A stretch of 64,000 bases of DNA from Auanema rhodensis (taxonomy: Eukaryota; Nematoda; Chromadorea; Rhabditida; Rhabditidae). Made by a program: the position numbers and the translations under genes. Shown one piece after another: positions 25,665 to 38,573 of the stretch. The stretch lies in assembly GCA_964057225.1 (NCBI GenBank), contig OZ059899.1, positions 6,882,001 to 6,946,000 on the forward strand. Direction: 5' to 3'. The notes under the pieces were generated by a model. It ran no database searches. It was given only the letters and a program-made list of their open reading frames with translations, and had not been told where the DNA came from. Position 1 is the first letter of the stretch. Each line of letters opens with the position of its first letter.

Positions 25665-25809
25665 ACTGCTATTTTTTTCTCGTGAATATCATCTCTAGTC
25701 ATACTTGAAATCGCTCAACGTTCAGTTTCCCTTTCTTAATAAGTTCAGAAGATCTCTTGTATTATATTAATACTCATAATAAAACATAAAACACTCAATT
25801 TATCTATTA

Positions 25810-27449
25810 TCAATGAGATCCGGCATGAATTGATGACAGGGCAGGGAAGGGATCCTTTTTACTTATGACTAATTTCTGGTGCTGATGAGAAAGATATCCT
25901 TTGATTTTCTTCTGAAATTAGAGATTTGTATCTTCATCAACAATTCAAAAAAATTATGCCAACCTCAGCTATCAAATTAGCAACTATACATTCAAGTTCT
26001 AATTCGTCAACATCTTTAACACCTAAGTATTTTAAGATACATAAAAACGCACTTAACGGAATCTGATTGACATTTAGAAGGGTTGATCTGTAAATATATA
26101 TTTACAGAAGAGCAAAAAAAGAGAAACTTACATTTTCTTGAAAAGTGTTCGGAATGTTATACCGCGTAATTTTTCTAACATCAAGAATATTCCACATTGA
26201 ATGAAAAAATCTTCGTGATCAGCCAGAGCCTTGTCAAGTTTGGCAAGATTTCCAGCTTTTACAGCTTCCACTACCTAAATCGTTCCGTGATACTTTTACG
26301 AAACCCTCGCTTACATCATGAAAATCGTCAAGCTGATATTTGTGCAAGAGCTGTGGTGTGGGCATATGCCCCAGGAACATCTTTACAGGAATTAAATAAA
26401 TAAGGATTAATCGTTTGTTAACCATGGATTCTGAAGGGCAATTGCGAAAGGCATAAGAAAGCGATTTTTCAGCTAAACACTCATTTATAATAGAATAGAA
26501 GTCAAAAATTATTTTACCGAGTGGCAAATCTGAATCAAACATAGCCTTTCGTCCAAGAAAATATTTATATGTCACCTAAAAATGAAGATATGTCTTTAAT
26601 AGTTTGAATAGTGAATACCTTATCAGCCATTGAAAATTCATTGTATAAAGCTCCAGAATTATCAACAGCTCTAATTAATGGTTTGAGCAGATTGAGTTTG
26701 TCTATCTGAAAGAAAAATAATAAAAAATTGTTGAAGATAAAACTGACTTTAAAGTATATGCGAAATAATTGATTTGTCATGTTAAGCATGGCTATTTTTT
26801 TAGTAGTTGTGGCATCAGCTCGTCTAAATTATCCAGTTCATACATATTTGAAATCTATTTCTTACACATCTGATACACATGTACGGTATGATTCCATTAT
26901 ATATGAAGCACAACTTTCATAGAATGAAGGTGTATTCTCCATTTCATCATCTTTCTCTACAAATTCATCAGCCAAACTAGCGACTTTCCTTAAATCCGAA
27001 CATATCTGATAGAAAATAGGCATAAACCAATTTTCTTCTTTTTTCTTTTGGAGAATTTCTTTGTTGAACACTTGCATTATCTGTAATCAATAGCCAAAAA
27101 TAAGTACAAAATAAAAAAGGTTCACCGAAGTATGAGCTGAGCAAGCATTCTCATAGTTGCGAGATACATGTAAGTTATACAGGACTTGCAAATGTAAACA
27201 GGCGATTTTGTCAAAGGCATCGTCATCTAAGCCCCTACCTCTACGCGAAACATATTCATCAATCTATTTTGGAATGGATGGTCTCAATATTCAATTATAA
27301 ACAATTACATGAAGAAATGAATATGAGGCATGTTCATCTGTCAGTGAGAGTAAATGTGCTGCAGATTCTGCGGAACTCCAGTCCGAATAGCCAATTAACT
27401 CGTTCAGTGTTCTAAAGTAATCAGACACATCACGAATTTTCGTAGTCAT
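25810..27449 (-). CDS. PCI-domain protein PCID2 (TREX-2 complex)
   Basis: Minus-strand gene of about ten exons. PCID2 (yeast Thp1) is the PCI subunit of the TREX-2 mRNA export complex at nuclear pores. The frame runs from [20 protein letters not shown] to the family's C-terminal block [25 protein letters not shown]. The middle has helical repeats and the PCI-region marks [46 protein letters not shown] and [20 protein letters not shown]. The length and every block match the family, so the gene looks complete. An acceptor (ag at 27453-27454 on the minus strand) lies three bases before the ATG, pointing to trans-splicing. Tail-to-tail with the ZDHHC24-like gene, only ~145 bases apart. Confidence 0.88.
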
Positions 27450-27745
27450 AACCTGAATAAATTAATATAAATATTTAAGTTTCATTTCCATTTTAATAAT
27501 CAAATGTAATTATTAAAAGAAATTAAACCATTGAAAATATTTTTCAAATAAATACGTAAACTTTCGTCAAATTTATATTTCGTAGCTCTACGGAATGATT
27601 TTATTCATGACATGATCCGGTAATTTAAACTTTAATATAAGATTTTCTGTGTGATATTAATTGTACACGTTTTCCCTTGAAACTTCGATTAGACTAGTTT
27701 ATCTATATAACCATGAACTTCAGTTAGATCCCATATAAACCATAC

Positions 27746-30700
27746 ATGCCTGAATCAGAAACTGACAAAGTCCACAGTAAAGTTGAAGATATTCAAGACG
27801 AAGTTTCTTCTTCTACATTACCTGGACCTTCTTCTGGTTCTAAAAAGAAGCTAATAATTCGTCCTGGCCCTAACAAGAGGTCCTTGGTGAGAGAATCTCC
27901 TCAAGAGGTAGAAGCACATTAAAAACTTGTGAGTTTTTTTGTGTATTTTAGCCTGAAATAAAAAGAGCTCCGCCGGTCATGGATGAGGAAATGCAAGATA
28001 ATGATGACATGGATTACTTAGAGCTTGGATGTCTTGATGCGGATGCTACAAGTCGCGTTGTGAGCAATTTTTCTAGTCCTGTGGTTAGGAAACGTTGTTT
28101 TCATTGATCTAAAGATGAATTTATAGAGTGCACCATATCGAATTCATAGTGGTGCTCAACAATCAAAGAAGCTAGTTATCAAAAATTTTAAAAGTTTGTA
28201 CACACAATGTTCTAGCCCATATGTTTTTGTTCAGAAAAAGATTCTTCTAATTCTTTCGCTGAGTCATGGTCTCGATTAGAAGAAAGTGTTTTAGCCATAC
28301 ATAATAAAAAAAAGGTTTCTGCTACGTTAGAAAAGTTATTTAAGGTGTGTCATCCATTATCCAAAACTGGCTTTAATTTTAAAATTAAGATGGTTGCTGG
28401 TCTTTGTGATAACAAAAAGAGTAGTGAAATTTATGATAAGCTTCAAGCTCTGATTCGAAATCAAGTGCACAAATCAAGGTATAATTTACGCAATCATGAT
28501 TATTATAAGTTGAAAGAATTTAGAGAACTTCTTTTTGAAAAAATGAATGAAAACGCAGCTCAATTTCTATCTAATGTCGCATCTGTATGGTCTGACTTTT
28601 GTGAACAAACGGTTTTATCTGTTTTTATTATGAGCTTGACCGTGATATTTTAGACGATGATTCGAAGTATTTTCTTGTTTTTAGATAGAACTTTTATTTT
28701 ACAGAATTCCTCTGTTTTATCTATCTGGTTTGTTTACATTGGTTTTATTTTAAATATCTGATTTTAGGGAACTTTCACTATCTGTTTTTCGTGCTGAAAT
28801 CATGGATTGCCCTTCTATTAGACAAAGATTAATTTCAGAAATTCTGAAGCTTATTACAGAAGAAAGACAAGGAAATCAGGTAATTATTTTTGTTGAAATT
28901 GTAACCTATCTCCTTTATAGGTTAATCGATATTTGATCAAATCTTTGTTAAGAATGTTATCGAGTTTGCAAATTTATAGCCAGGTTTCAAATTCATATAG
29001 TTTTAATTTCGATTGTTGATTTTTTCAGGTATTTGAAACAGCTTTCTTCAATACTACTCAAGAACTTTTCACACGTGAAAGTGAGCATAATGCTGCTACA
29101 TTAGATGTAATTTGAAACTGTGGAAAACTATTACAATTCCTCTTTTCAGACAAGTGAATATATTCAATATGTAGAAAAAAGACTTCAAGGTGAATCAGAG
29201 CGTGTTGACTTCTATCTGGATGAGAGTACACGAAAACAGTTATTCGAAATAACGGAGAGATGTCTCATTACTACACATATGCAACATTTCCTTAATAAAG
29301 GTAAAATAGAGAAGTGATAACGATAGTAATTTTGATAATTTAGGTTTGGACAGTCTTCTTGAGAGTAATAATATGCCAGATCTCAAGCTTATTTTTACTC
29401 TTTTATCTCGTGTTAAAGATGGCCAAGTATTACTAAAAGCTGGATTTGTTAATTATATCAAAGTGAATTTTTTCTGTTATTTTTCTGTTATATACTTTGT
29501 TTAGCGCCTTGGTAAAGCAATGGTTTTGAACCCTGAAAGAGATAAAACTATGGTTGAGGATCTCATGTCTTTCAAAACTAAGATGGATACCATAGGCACT
29601 TGTTTCGGGATTTTTTATTGTGAAGTTATTCATATTTTCAGTTCTTGAATGTTTTGGCAATTTGGAGAAATTCTGGCAGGCTGAAAGAGATTCATTCGAT
29701 TATTTCATTAATACTCGGGCGAATAAACCTGCAGAATTAGTAGCCAAGTTTATGGATGCTAAAATGAGAAGTGCTAATAAGGAAGCTAGTGATGAAGAAT
29801 TAGATTTGCTTATGGATAAAGCAATTACTCTATTTAGATTTATACAAGGTAATTTAGTATTATATTCGAAAGAAATCATTTTTCTTCAGGAAAAGATGTG
29901 TTCGAAGCTTTTTATAAAAAGGACTTAGCTAAAAGATTATTGTTAGGTCGCAGTGCTTCTGTTGATGCCGAAAAGTCAATGTTAAGTAAACTTAAACAAG
30001 GTACTCCGGTTTCATTTTCAGTATGATTTGATTTTTTTCAGAATGTGGAGCCGGGTTTACACATAAATTAGAAGGAATGTTCAAAGATATGGAAATATCG
30101 AAGGATTTGGGGGTTTCTTTCAGACAGGTAGAACTTGTCTTATCGATCAAAATTTTACCAGAAGTATAGCATAATGAGCATGAAGCTGGTCTGGGCAAGC
30201 AATTTATTAAGATGGATTTCTATGTCAATGTACTCACTTTAGGACAGTGGCCTGCTTATGATCCCGTAGATGTATACATCTCTTTTATGCTCATTTTATT
30301 CGATATTTTATTCTAGGTCAATCTGCCTTATGGCATGGCTAAATGCCTGAAGATGTATCAAGATTTTTACATTTCCAAGCACAGTGGTCGAAAGCTGCAA
30401 TGGCAACATTCTTTAGGGCAATGCATGCTTAAAGGAATATTCAGACCCGGGGTTTGTAATTTTAATTCATTTTTACCTAGCAAGCTCACAAACTTAATTT
30501 TCAATTAATACTTTATAGTGTTGCAAAGAACTTCAAGTGTCATTATACCAAGCCATAGTTCTGTTACTCTTCAACGATTCTCAGGAATATTCATACCAGG
30601 ATATTGCTAATGCTACAAAAATAGGTTAAATTAAAATTTGCTGTTAATTAATATATAATTAATTGACATATATTATAGAACCCAAAGAACTTAAGCGAAC

Positions 30701-31238
30701 ATTAATTTCTTTGGCTTGTGCAAAAGTACGAGTTCTTCACAAGTCTCCTAAAAGCAAAGAAGTGAATTAACAAGCAATAGATTTTTTATATATTTACTTT
30801 TCGCTTTAAGATCTGCGACGACGACAAGTTCACAGTGAATAACGATCTTCAGGAGCGACTTTACCGCATCAAGATTTGTCAAGTTCAATTGAAAGAAACT
30901 GTAACTTTCATTCAAAAACGTTCTATTCATATAACAATTTTGTAGGAAGAAGAGCACAAACAAACAGAGGAACAAGTCAATTTGGATCGTCAATATCAGA
31001 TTGATGCTGCCGTGGTTAGAATTATGAAAACTCGTAAAGTTCTGGTGCATCACCAGCTTATTAATGAATTATTTGCGCAATTGCGGTAGCTTCAATTATC
31101 TTTTAAAAATAGTATTATTTATTTTTCAGATTTCCTGTAAAATCCGTTGATTTGAAGAAACGTATTGGTTCTTTAATTGAGAGAGAGTATCTTTGTCGTG
31201 ATGCAGAAGATAGTAATTTATATAAGTATGTATCGTAA
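27746..31238 (+). CDS. cul-4: Cullin-4, scaffold of CRL4 ubiquitin ligases
   Basis: About twenty exons. The protein begins with an acidic/Ser-rich tail ([16 protein letters not shown]), then KKLVIKNFK, which is typical of CUL4 rather than other cullins. The helical cullin repeats follow (residues ~100-430). The cullin homology domain is marked by [48 protein letters not shown], and [20 protein letters not shown]. The C-terminal winged-helix block contains [21 protein letters not shown], whose first Lys is the usual NEDD8 site, and ends NLYKYVS. CUL4 binds DDB1 and the RING protein RBX1 and controls DNA replication licensing and chromatin. An acceptor at 27722-27723 lies 22 bases before the ATG. 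Confidence 0.93.
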
Positions 31239-32300
31239 CCATAGTTTTGTACTTTTGTGAACTTGTGTGCTACACTGATGCTTCTCACGTGGTCTCTTTT
31301 TGTTTCCATTTTTCGTCAATAGTTTGTATATATATATATTACATCGTGATTTCCTCCGGTTATTTTAAATTATCTGTTAATAAACTATGACATAATATTT
31401 TTATGATTCTACACTTAGTTGGATAATTGAAAACGTAATCAGCTACATACATAAATGTTGATTTGGTTGTTTCATCCGTATTACTTACATGGAAGCTATT
31501 TAGTTTCTAGTATAATACTCATTTCGGTTATTGTTATTAAATTTTAACAACGTACAATGTACAATCCAAAAACAATTAAGCAATAAACTATAATAAGTGT
31601 AAGTTTGATAAAAGAATATTCAAATAATTTTCTCGCTAGGACCAATATTATCAGCAACGGCTGAAATTGCTCCGCCCCAATTCTTATTTACTCCCATGGT
31701 AGAGGATGGTTGGCCACATACTTTTATTTTCTCTTCAAAGTTCTGAGGTTTTTGTCAATATTTTACTATCTCAGATCTGAAATCGGCTTTTTAAATTGTG
31801 TTGTTGCCCCTAACGAGTGATATCGACTAGGTAAACAGTTCGGTCCTCTGCAGCAGTGAATGCTGTCTGCTCACTAGCACTAACATTTTGAGTTTTAATA
31901 GTCATGTGCTACATATTTGCTAATCAAGACGAGGTTTTCATTCTGATATAGATGATATGTTATCATTTTTTTATCCAATTTCTGTTTTGATATCTTTCTT
32001 TGTTCAAACTAATTTTTTTCTCAAAATAATTGTTAATTGGTTGCAACATGAAAGGTTGTTCTCGAAATTTTTTTTAGTATCAAACAGCTTTAGATTTATC
32101 GGTGGTTTCTTATCATTACTATTCCGATAAAGGTTCTTATGCAAGGAGTTTTGCTACTTTATACATCGATTGATATATTTTCGACTGAGCGTTTTTCATC
32201 TTTTTATGCTATTAAATGATCCTGACTCACCAATCGGGTGTTTATCTCTTTTTTTTTTCATAATATGATGTTCCGGAATATCTCATGTGTTACATTTTTC
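31239..32300. other. Intergenic, probable LAMP promoter
   Basis: About 1.06 kb of AT-rich sequence with a small GC-box-like patch (31665-31700, CTCCGCCCC). It contains the CUL4 3' end and presumably the promoter of the LAMP gene. No coding or RNA gene seen. Confidence 0.5.
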
Positions 32301-32302
32301 AG
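32301..32302 (+). promoter_or_regulatory. Probable trans-splice acceptor of the LAMP gene
   Basis: The sequence acatttttcag ends nine bases before the ATG, a strong nematode-like acceptor in the position expected for spliced-leader addition. Confidence 0.55.
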
Positions 32303-32311
32303 AATTTCAAA

Positions 32312-33287
32312 ATGCAGAAATTAATGCTTGTGTTTGTTGGTAAGTTCTTATTATTTTAGTCACCGTTAAAGTATAAATATTCTAGCGCTTGTGGGATTAG
32401 CCGCAGCGGCTGTCCCATGGGGAGTTAAAGATTCGGATGGCAAATATTGTATTGTCCTTGAGGCTGATACAGTTTTAAACCTTGTTTATCCAAATGTAAT
32501 TTAATATATCATATCAAACTTTGTTTACTTTTTGTTTAAGGGAAATGAAACTTCTACTTGTAAAGTAAATGTCGTTGATTTTGAAGCGAGAGGTAACTGC
32601 AGTGCTATCCGTAATGGTAAACCAGCCCAAACAATGAGTGTATGTGTGAGCACCCCTATAACTGTAGTACATCTTAATCGTTATAGGTTTCCTTTTCACC
32701 TGGAGAAAATATGACTCAGTTGTGGTTCATTGACTTAGTTTACACTAAGACTGAGACTGGATACGAGCTTAGTGAGTACTTTGTTCTTACTTCTGAGACC
32801 CCAATTTGCCCTAAAGCCAGAAGTGGTACGTTTTCTATTTGAGTAATCATAATAATAGTTCTGTTTCTTAGGTAAATTTGAGATGAAGAAGAATGCTTCT
32901 TCTGAAGTTGTTTCTAATGGATCCAATGGATACAAGGTATTTAGAACATCTAACGTTGCGCAATTTGTTTCTATATATTTTTTAAGTGTTCTTCCACTGC
33001 TTTGCCTCTCGTTAACGGTTCTTCAATTGACTTTAAAAATATTCGCTCTGTTGCTTTCGCAAGCTTGAATAGCACAGAACTTCCAGTTACTCAAGGTATT
33101 TGTGGTATAGCAAGATAAAAATTTCTATTCTATTTCAGTCTACGATGTTTGCTTCCTGGATTCGCGCACTTCAGACATTGTACCTATTATCGTTGGAGCT
33201 TGTTTGGCTGGTCTTGTAATCGTTGTCCTAGTTGCCTACCTTATTGGACGTGCTCGCGCTAAGCGCCAAGGCTATGCCAGTGTCTAA
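32312..33287 (+). CDS. LAMP-family lysosomal membrane glycoprotein
   Basis: Seven or so short exons encode a type I membrane protein of roughly 220 residues. It has a signal peptide ([20 protein letters not shown]) and a lumenal domain with cysteines in KYC, TC, NC, PIC, KCS and DVC contexts. N-glycosylation sites include NGN, GNC-S and NMT. One C-terminal membrane segment ([24 protein letters not shown]) precedes a short basic tail [12 protein letters not shown]. The tail carries GYxxΦ (GYASV), the classic lysosomal sorting signal read by AP complexes, at the exact C-terminus as in C. elegans LMP-1. It probably protects or structures the lysosomal membrane. About 460 bases separate it from the downstream PNPase acceptor. 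Confidence 0.85.
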
Positions 33288-33743
33288 ACCCCGGTTTACT
33301 AGAATATTCAAATAATTAAAGTTAATTCTCTCTTAACTGATTTACTAACCTTCATCTCAATATCATGTTGATGTATAGCCTTACTTGTGTGGTATATACG
33401 GTCCGAAAACGTGTGTAACTTTCACTGTTTACTTTTCATTTACCTCTCAAGCAAATATTTCTGTAGAATACTCACAGGATGTTAGCGTTTTCATTCTGTT
33501 CATTTATCACCTTTCATATTGTAGACATTTTAATATTTGCGAAATAAAATATTTAAGTTCATTTGACACTATCCTCAATTTGGTTGTCCTCCGAACCTTA
33601 CCACAGTTAGTTCTTAATATGGCTGAGGACCGTGTGTGCGTTTTAGATAATATCAAATGTACATCTTATAGAAGTTTTCAAGTTTTTTTGTTATAATATG
33701 AAGGTCAGTCAATTCTTGTAAACTAATACATCGAATCGTTTTC
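33288..33743. other. Spacer between LAMP and PNPase genes
   Basis: 456 bases with no confident gene. A 103-codon frame crosses 33385-33696 but reads as Phe/Cys/Ile-rich with no splice logic. The spacer ends with an acceptor used by the PNPase gene. Confidence 0.45.
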
Positions 33744-33745
33744 AG
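33744..33745 (+). promoter_or_regulatory. Probable trans-splice acceptor of the PNPase gene
   Basis: The sequence cgttttcag ends 22 bases upstream of the PNPase ATG, in the position expected for spliced-leader addition. Confidence 0.5.
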
Positions 33746-33767
33746 CTTGACTAAAAACAATTAAAAT

Positions 33768-36700
33768 ATGAAGGGAATTCAATGTATCAATTTGCTTAAT
33801 AAAAGACGGTACACACAAACATCAACTGAGAATAAGATTGTTAATATGTATATATATTGATTTAGTGCTAAGTTTCGATTAGTTCATGCTATTCGAACGG
33901 CTCATTCGGCATCTGTTCAATTTGGGAATAATGAGCCATTCGAACTGAAAACTGGTTAGTTTACTGTGATAAACTATATCTCAATTTGAAAGATTAATAT
34001 GGTTTATAGCGACATATGGATGTTGGTCGATCTAATGTTATTCTTATAGGCCATATTGCTAGATTCGCTGCTGGTGCTGTAGTAGCATCGCAGGGTGATA
34101 ATGCTGTGAGTTTATAAATTATATATCGATACCATATAGTTTATTTGTAGGTTTTATCGACATGTGTCCATGGTCAGCCAAAACCTGGACCGAATCAAGG
34201 GTCTGATATAGATTTCTTCTTAGTTATATTAATATAAAGTCCTTTTCAGAACTCCACTTACAGTGGATTATAGACAAAGTGCTGCTGCAGTCGGTAAAAT
34301 TCCTACAAATTATCTTCGTCGAGAGTTAGCTCAATCTGATGAAGAAATTATAACGTCGAGAATAATCGATCGGTCCCTTCGTCCTCTGTTTCCGAAAAAT
34401 TGGAACTGTGATACACAGGTTTTCAATATCCGAACTGCTCATATAACTATTTAGTTCTTAGGTGGTTGTAAAACCCTTAGCTCTTGATGATAAAGGCGAT
34501 GGCGTAATATTAGGATTAAATAGCGCTGCTGCAGCTCTTATGCTTTCTCCTATACCATTTGACGGTCCAGTAGGAGCAGTACGTTTAGTATATGTAGATG
34601 GAAAAGTTGGCATAAAAATGTATTTTTTAATTTAACTCGTTATTTTTAGATCCTGGTAAATCCTTGCGGTGCGGCTCGCAGAGAATCAGCATTAAACATG
34701 GTTTTGGCCGGCTGTTCTGAAAATCGAACGGTTATGATCGAAATGGATGGAAAAGTTTGTGGTTGACTTGTTTTTAATCTTATTTGATTGAATTGGATTA
34801 CAGGAAGTTTCACTTGAAAGGTTGGAAGAAGTTTTAGACACAGGCTTACAAGCTGTGCAAAAACTTTTAGATGCTATGACAGATTTACGAAATAAGTGTG
34901 GCCAACCCAAGATTCAGGTTTTGTAGCAAATTATGAAGTTTATGTGTAACCATGGGTTATTGATATTTAGGATTCTGAAACATTCGATATCCTATTGTCA
35001 AAAAGAATTGAGGAAGAAGTTGATGAAAGGCTGTATTATATACTTACAGATTATACTCATGATAAGATTTCTCGAGATAAAGCTATTCAGGTATGAATAA
35101 CCTTTTCCGACTGGCTATTTCTCTATTGAAGATATCCGTTTATACCTTGAATGCCATTTTTTTCTTCTAGGAGCTCGGTTACGATTTAGCTTCTTCTTTC
35201 CCAGAACACAATCGTGCGGATGTAATGGCTTTATTTTCTGATATTACTAAGAAGAAACTGAGAAGTCTTATTTTGGAAAGTGAAGTGAGATGCGATGGAA
35301 GGAAATTAAAAGAATTTCGTCCAATAACCATTCAAGTAGATGTTTATAAAAAGCTTCATGGATCGTCTTTGTTTCAACGAGGTCAAACTCAAGTATGGTT
35401 TTTTCAATTTTATATTTTACTGAATAACTGTAGGTTTTTTCTACTGTCACATTTGATAGTCCTAGTGCCGCGTTTCATCCTGATTCCATATCACAAATGC
35501 TAGGAGCTCAACGAAAAAAAATGTTTATGCTACATTACGAATTTCCAGCTTTTGCCGTTAACTCAATTGCAGTAAGTGCTATTTAATAAGCTTCCATTTG
35601 AATTTTATTGTAGACAACCCGAGGAGTCAATAGAAGAGAAATTGGACATGGTGCACTGGCTGAAAAAGGCTTAAAGCATCTTATTCCTACCCAATTTCCG
35701 TATAGTATCCGTTTAGCTACTCAGGTATGCCTTTTAAAAGGATATGTTTCAATAGTATTTCTGTTCAGGTTCTTGAATCAAACGGTTCTTCATCTATGGC
35801 TACAGTCTGCTCTGGTAGTTTAGCTATGTATGATGCAGGTGTTCCTCTTATTTCACCCGCTGCTGGAGTAGCTATTGGTCTTGTTACAGGGGAAGAGTTA
35901 GTTTTTTAACTCCTCCATTATGCTTATTGTCATTCTTTAGTCGAGCAAATGATTATAAAATTCTTACGGATCTTCTAGGAATTGAAGATTATGCTGGAGA
36001 TATGGATTTCAAAATTGCAGGTAGAACTACATAAATATATATACTGGGAGATAAGTACACTTTAGGAACCAAAAATGGTTACACTGCTTTACAATTGGAT
36101 GTTAAAATTCCTGGTTTAACGAGACAACAGTTAACAGAGTCTTTAATTCGTGGTCAAGATGGAATTAATCATGTTCTGGAAAAAATGGCGATTATGAGAG
36201 ATCGGCCGAGGTTTCGTTGAAATGAATTTTATTGTATTTGACGTTAATTTTTCAGAACCGAGTTTAAATCAACTGTTCCTGTGATTGAAACTATGCCTAT
36301 TGAAATTTACAAACGCCACACTTTATTCAAATCAGGAGCAATGAATATCAAGATGATTGAAGCTGAAACAGGAACTAAGGTCTAATTTTTTAAAGAAATA
36401 TAAACATATTCTATTTCAGATCACTATGGAGGATGATTCTCATATAAGTTTATTCGCACCGAACAAGGAAATGTTAAATGAAGCAAAGACAATAATAAAA
36501 AAGTAATAGTTATATTATTTTCTGATTATTCTTTGTTACTAGAATTTTCACCGATAGCGAAGAAGTTCATTACAACTTTGGACAACTCATTGAAGTTGAA
36601 GTGTGTGAGATGGTTGAGAAGGGTGTTTATGTCAATCTAAGAGTAAGAATCAACTTTGCTAGCTTTTATTACTTTTTTATCCAGGGAGTTGGGCAGCCAG

Positions 36701-36928
36701 TATTTGTTCCGAATGGGCAGCTTCATCCAACCCCCATTTCCCATTCCAGCGTTACGGGGTTGAAGGTATTTATAAAACTATGATGATTATACAAATATGA
36801 AAACAATATCTTAGGTTGGACAAAAATTAACATTACAATGGTTGAATCGAGATCCAACAACAGGAAAGATTCGATTATCTAGAAGAATGCTTACTTCTCC
36901 TACTCTTCCAAAAGCTCTGAAGAAATAG
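33768..36928 (+). CDS. pnpt-1: Polynucleotide phosphorylase, mitochondrial (PNPT1)
   Basis: About seventeen exons. The basic N-terminus ([30 protein letters not shown]) fits a mitochondrial targeting sequence. RNase PH domain 1 starts at [20 protein letters not shown] and includes [18 protein letters not shown] and [11 protein letters not shown]. An all-helical linker leads to RNase PH domain 2, with [30 protein letters not shown] and [24 protein letters not shown] domain ([15 protein letters not shown]) and an S1 domain ([20 protein letters not shown]) follow, ending [17 protein letters not shown]. This is the complete five-domain order of PNPT1, a phosphorolytic 3'-5' exoribonuclease that works on mitochondrial RNA. 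The splice at 33955-34050 is long (~95 bases) but the only in-frame choice that restores the conserved ARFA block. Confidence 0.93.
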
Positions 36929-37016
36929 TCATATTTGCATAAGTTGTTGTTAAATGTTGAAAACATATATCGTTTAGTTGTTGTCGTTTGGAATATAAAT
37001 ATATTCATTATTCTAG

Positions 37017-37151
37017 ATGCAAGCAGCAGGTAAAACAATTGAAAACTCTGACGATATAAATATCAAAAATAAATTGCTAGAATCTAGGCAACCAATTAGA
37101 AAGCAAGATTATTATGGGCATTATGGCTACAAGAACGGAATGCGAAAATAG
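37017..37151 (+). CDS. Micro-ORF downstream of PNPase, 44 aa
   Basis: A 44-codon frame (starts MQAAGKTIENSDD, ends YGYKNGMRK) begins exactly at a splice acceptor (tattattctag, 37011-37016) only 88 bases after the PNPase stop. That spacing is like the gap between genes in a nematode operon. After its UAG the same frame stays open for 29 more hydrophilic codons to a UAA at 37239-37241. I do not recognise the peptide. It could be a small operon partner, a longer gene broken by one stop, a readthrough product, or chance in the 3'UTR; the convergent ceramide synthase ends at 37286. Confidence 0.3.
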   Translation: MQAAGKTIENSDDINIKNKLLESRQPIRKQDYYGHYGYKNGMRK

Positions 37152-37285
37152 GATGGCAAGCATAATACAGACACTCCATCGGTAGAAATGAAAACCCGTG
37201 AATTGTCATCTAAAAATAGTGAAAATTTGACAAACAACTAAATCAACAGATTGAAAAGTTTAGGGTGAAGAATAATAATCTTCAC

Positions 37286-38573
37286 TTAGTCTTTTTTCTT
37301 ATTATCATTTTCCTCCAAATCGCTCTCCTCTTCTCTGACATCATCAACACCATCTCCACGAACGGTACGATATACAACCTTCAATAATTAAATAAGATCA
37401 CTAGTAAAAATACAATATTACTTGAAGAATCAAATATGTCCAATAGATGTGAAGAACAAACAATGTTGACAACATAATCATCAGTAAGCGAGGCACAATA
37501 GGGCTTTGCAATATATTATACCACTGGTAATCATGCTGAAAATGTTATTTGTTCTAAGAAAATCATTTAAACGTTTTAACCTGAATAAGTGAAGGGGCAT
37601 CAAACCAAACAGACATTAAAACCCAAGCAGGATAATAGACAAGTCTCGTACTTATCCAAACAATCAAAAAGATAACAAAAGAGCAATTTACGGCGGTCTT
37701 CCAACCGGCATATCTGATAACTTTAGTTCCTTCACTTAAAGAATGTACTTATCAAATATAATATAAAAAACACTGTACATGAAAATATCAGCTGCATCAT
37801 GACTAAAAAGAATTAGTGTACCAACTCTAATCATATTCATTGACCAACTAATGTAGAGTAAAAGAATAGTTACCCCATGATGAAGCATCATCTGATAGAA
37901 ATCTCCACGACGAACATCAAAGAAAAGAGTTCTGAAATGCTCTTATCAATTCCCGAACAATATAAAACAAATAAACCCGAAAAACAGTGACCAGTAAAAA
38001 GAAGCTTCAATTATGTAATACCACCAGATTTCATTTGAAACATGGTGATAAGGCCAATTCCTCCAACATTCAGTAACATCATATAGCTGAGCAGTGTTAC
38101 TCATTGTATAAATACTAAAACATAAAGTATGCTAAGAAATATAGAGAAAAGCGTACCCTAATACAAAAGCAAATACATAAAAACAAAGACGCCATCCACA
38201 TTCAGCAACACGCTTGAATTTTGATTTGCCCATGAATCCACCTGAACCACAAAGCATACAATTTTTATAAATTATATCGCATACCAGTTAAATGCTCCAA
38301 TACTCTACTTCCAGGATTAGACATCCATCCTCCTAAACAACCAATAGGTACAAAAATAAATGATTCAACAAGAATTCTAAGAATCTGAATCAGAAAAATA
38401 ATTTTAAATTTCAAACGGTTTCATACCATCAGAAGAGCACCACCATACAATGTGTATTTCAAGTCACTGACTTTTGGGTATGTTATCCTAGAATTACTTT
38501 CCATCTCTTCCCATTTGACTCCGGCAGGTAACCAATTATGGTCATTCCAGAACCATTCACTCAGAGAACCCAT
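37286..38573 (-). CDS. Ceramide synthase, TLC domain (HYL/LAGR type)
   Basis: Minus-strand gene of about eight exons encoding a protein of roughly 330-350 residues. It joins a sphingoid base to a fatty acyl-CoA in the ER membrane. The N-terminus MGSLSEWFWNDHNWLPAGVKW resembles the start of ceramide synthases (W-x-NxxWLP). Several membrane segments follow. The TLC/Lag1p motif DVRRGDFYQMMLHHGVTILL (near 37870-37930) contains the catalytic pair of histidines, followed by NMIRVGTLILFSHDAADI. The C-terminal tail is acidic (REESDLEENDNKKKD), as is typical. There is no homeobox-like domain, as in C. elegans HYL-1/HYL-2. An ATG at 38630 would add 19 residues, but the 38573 start matches the family better. 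Convergent with PNPase. Confidence 0.88.
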
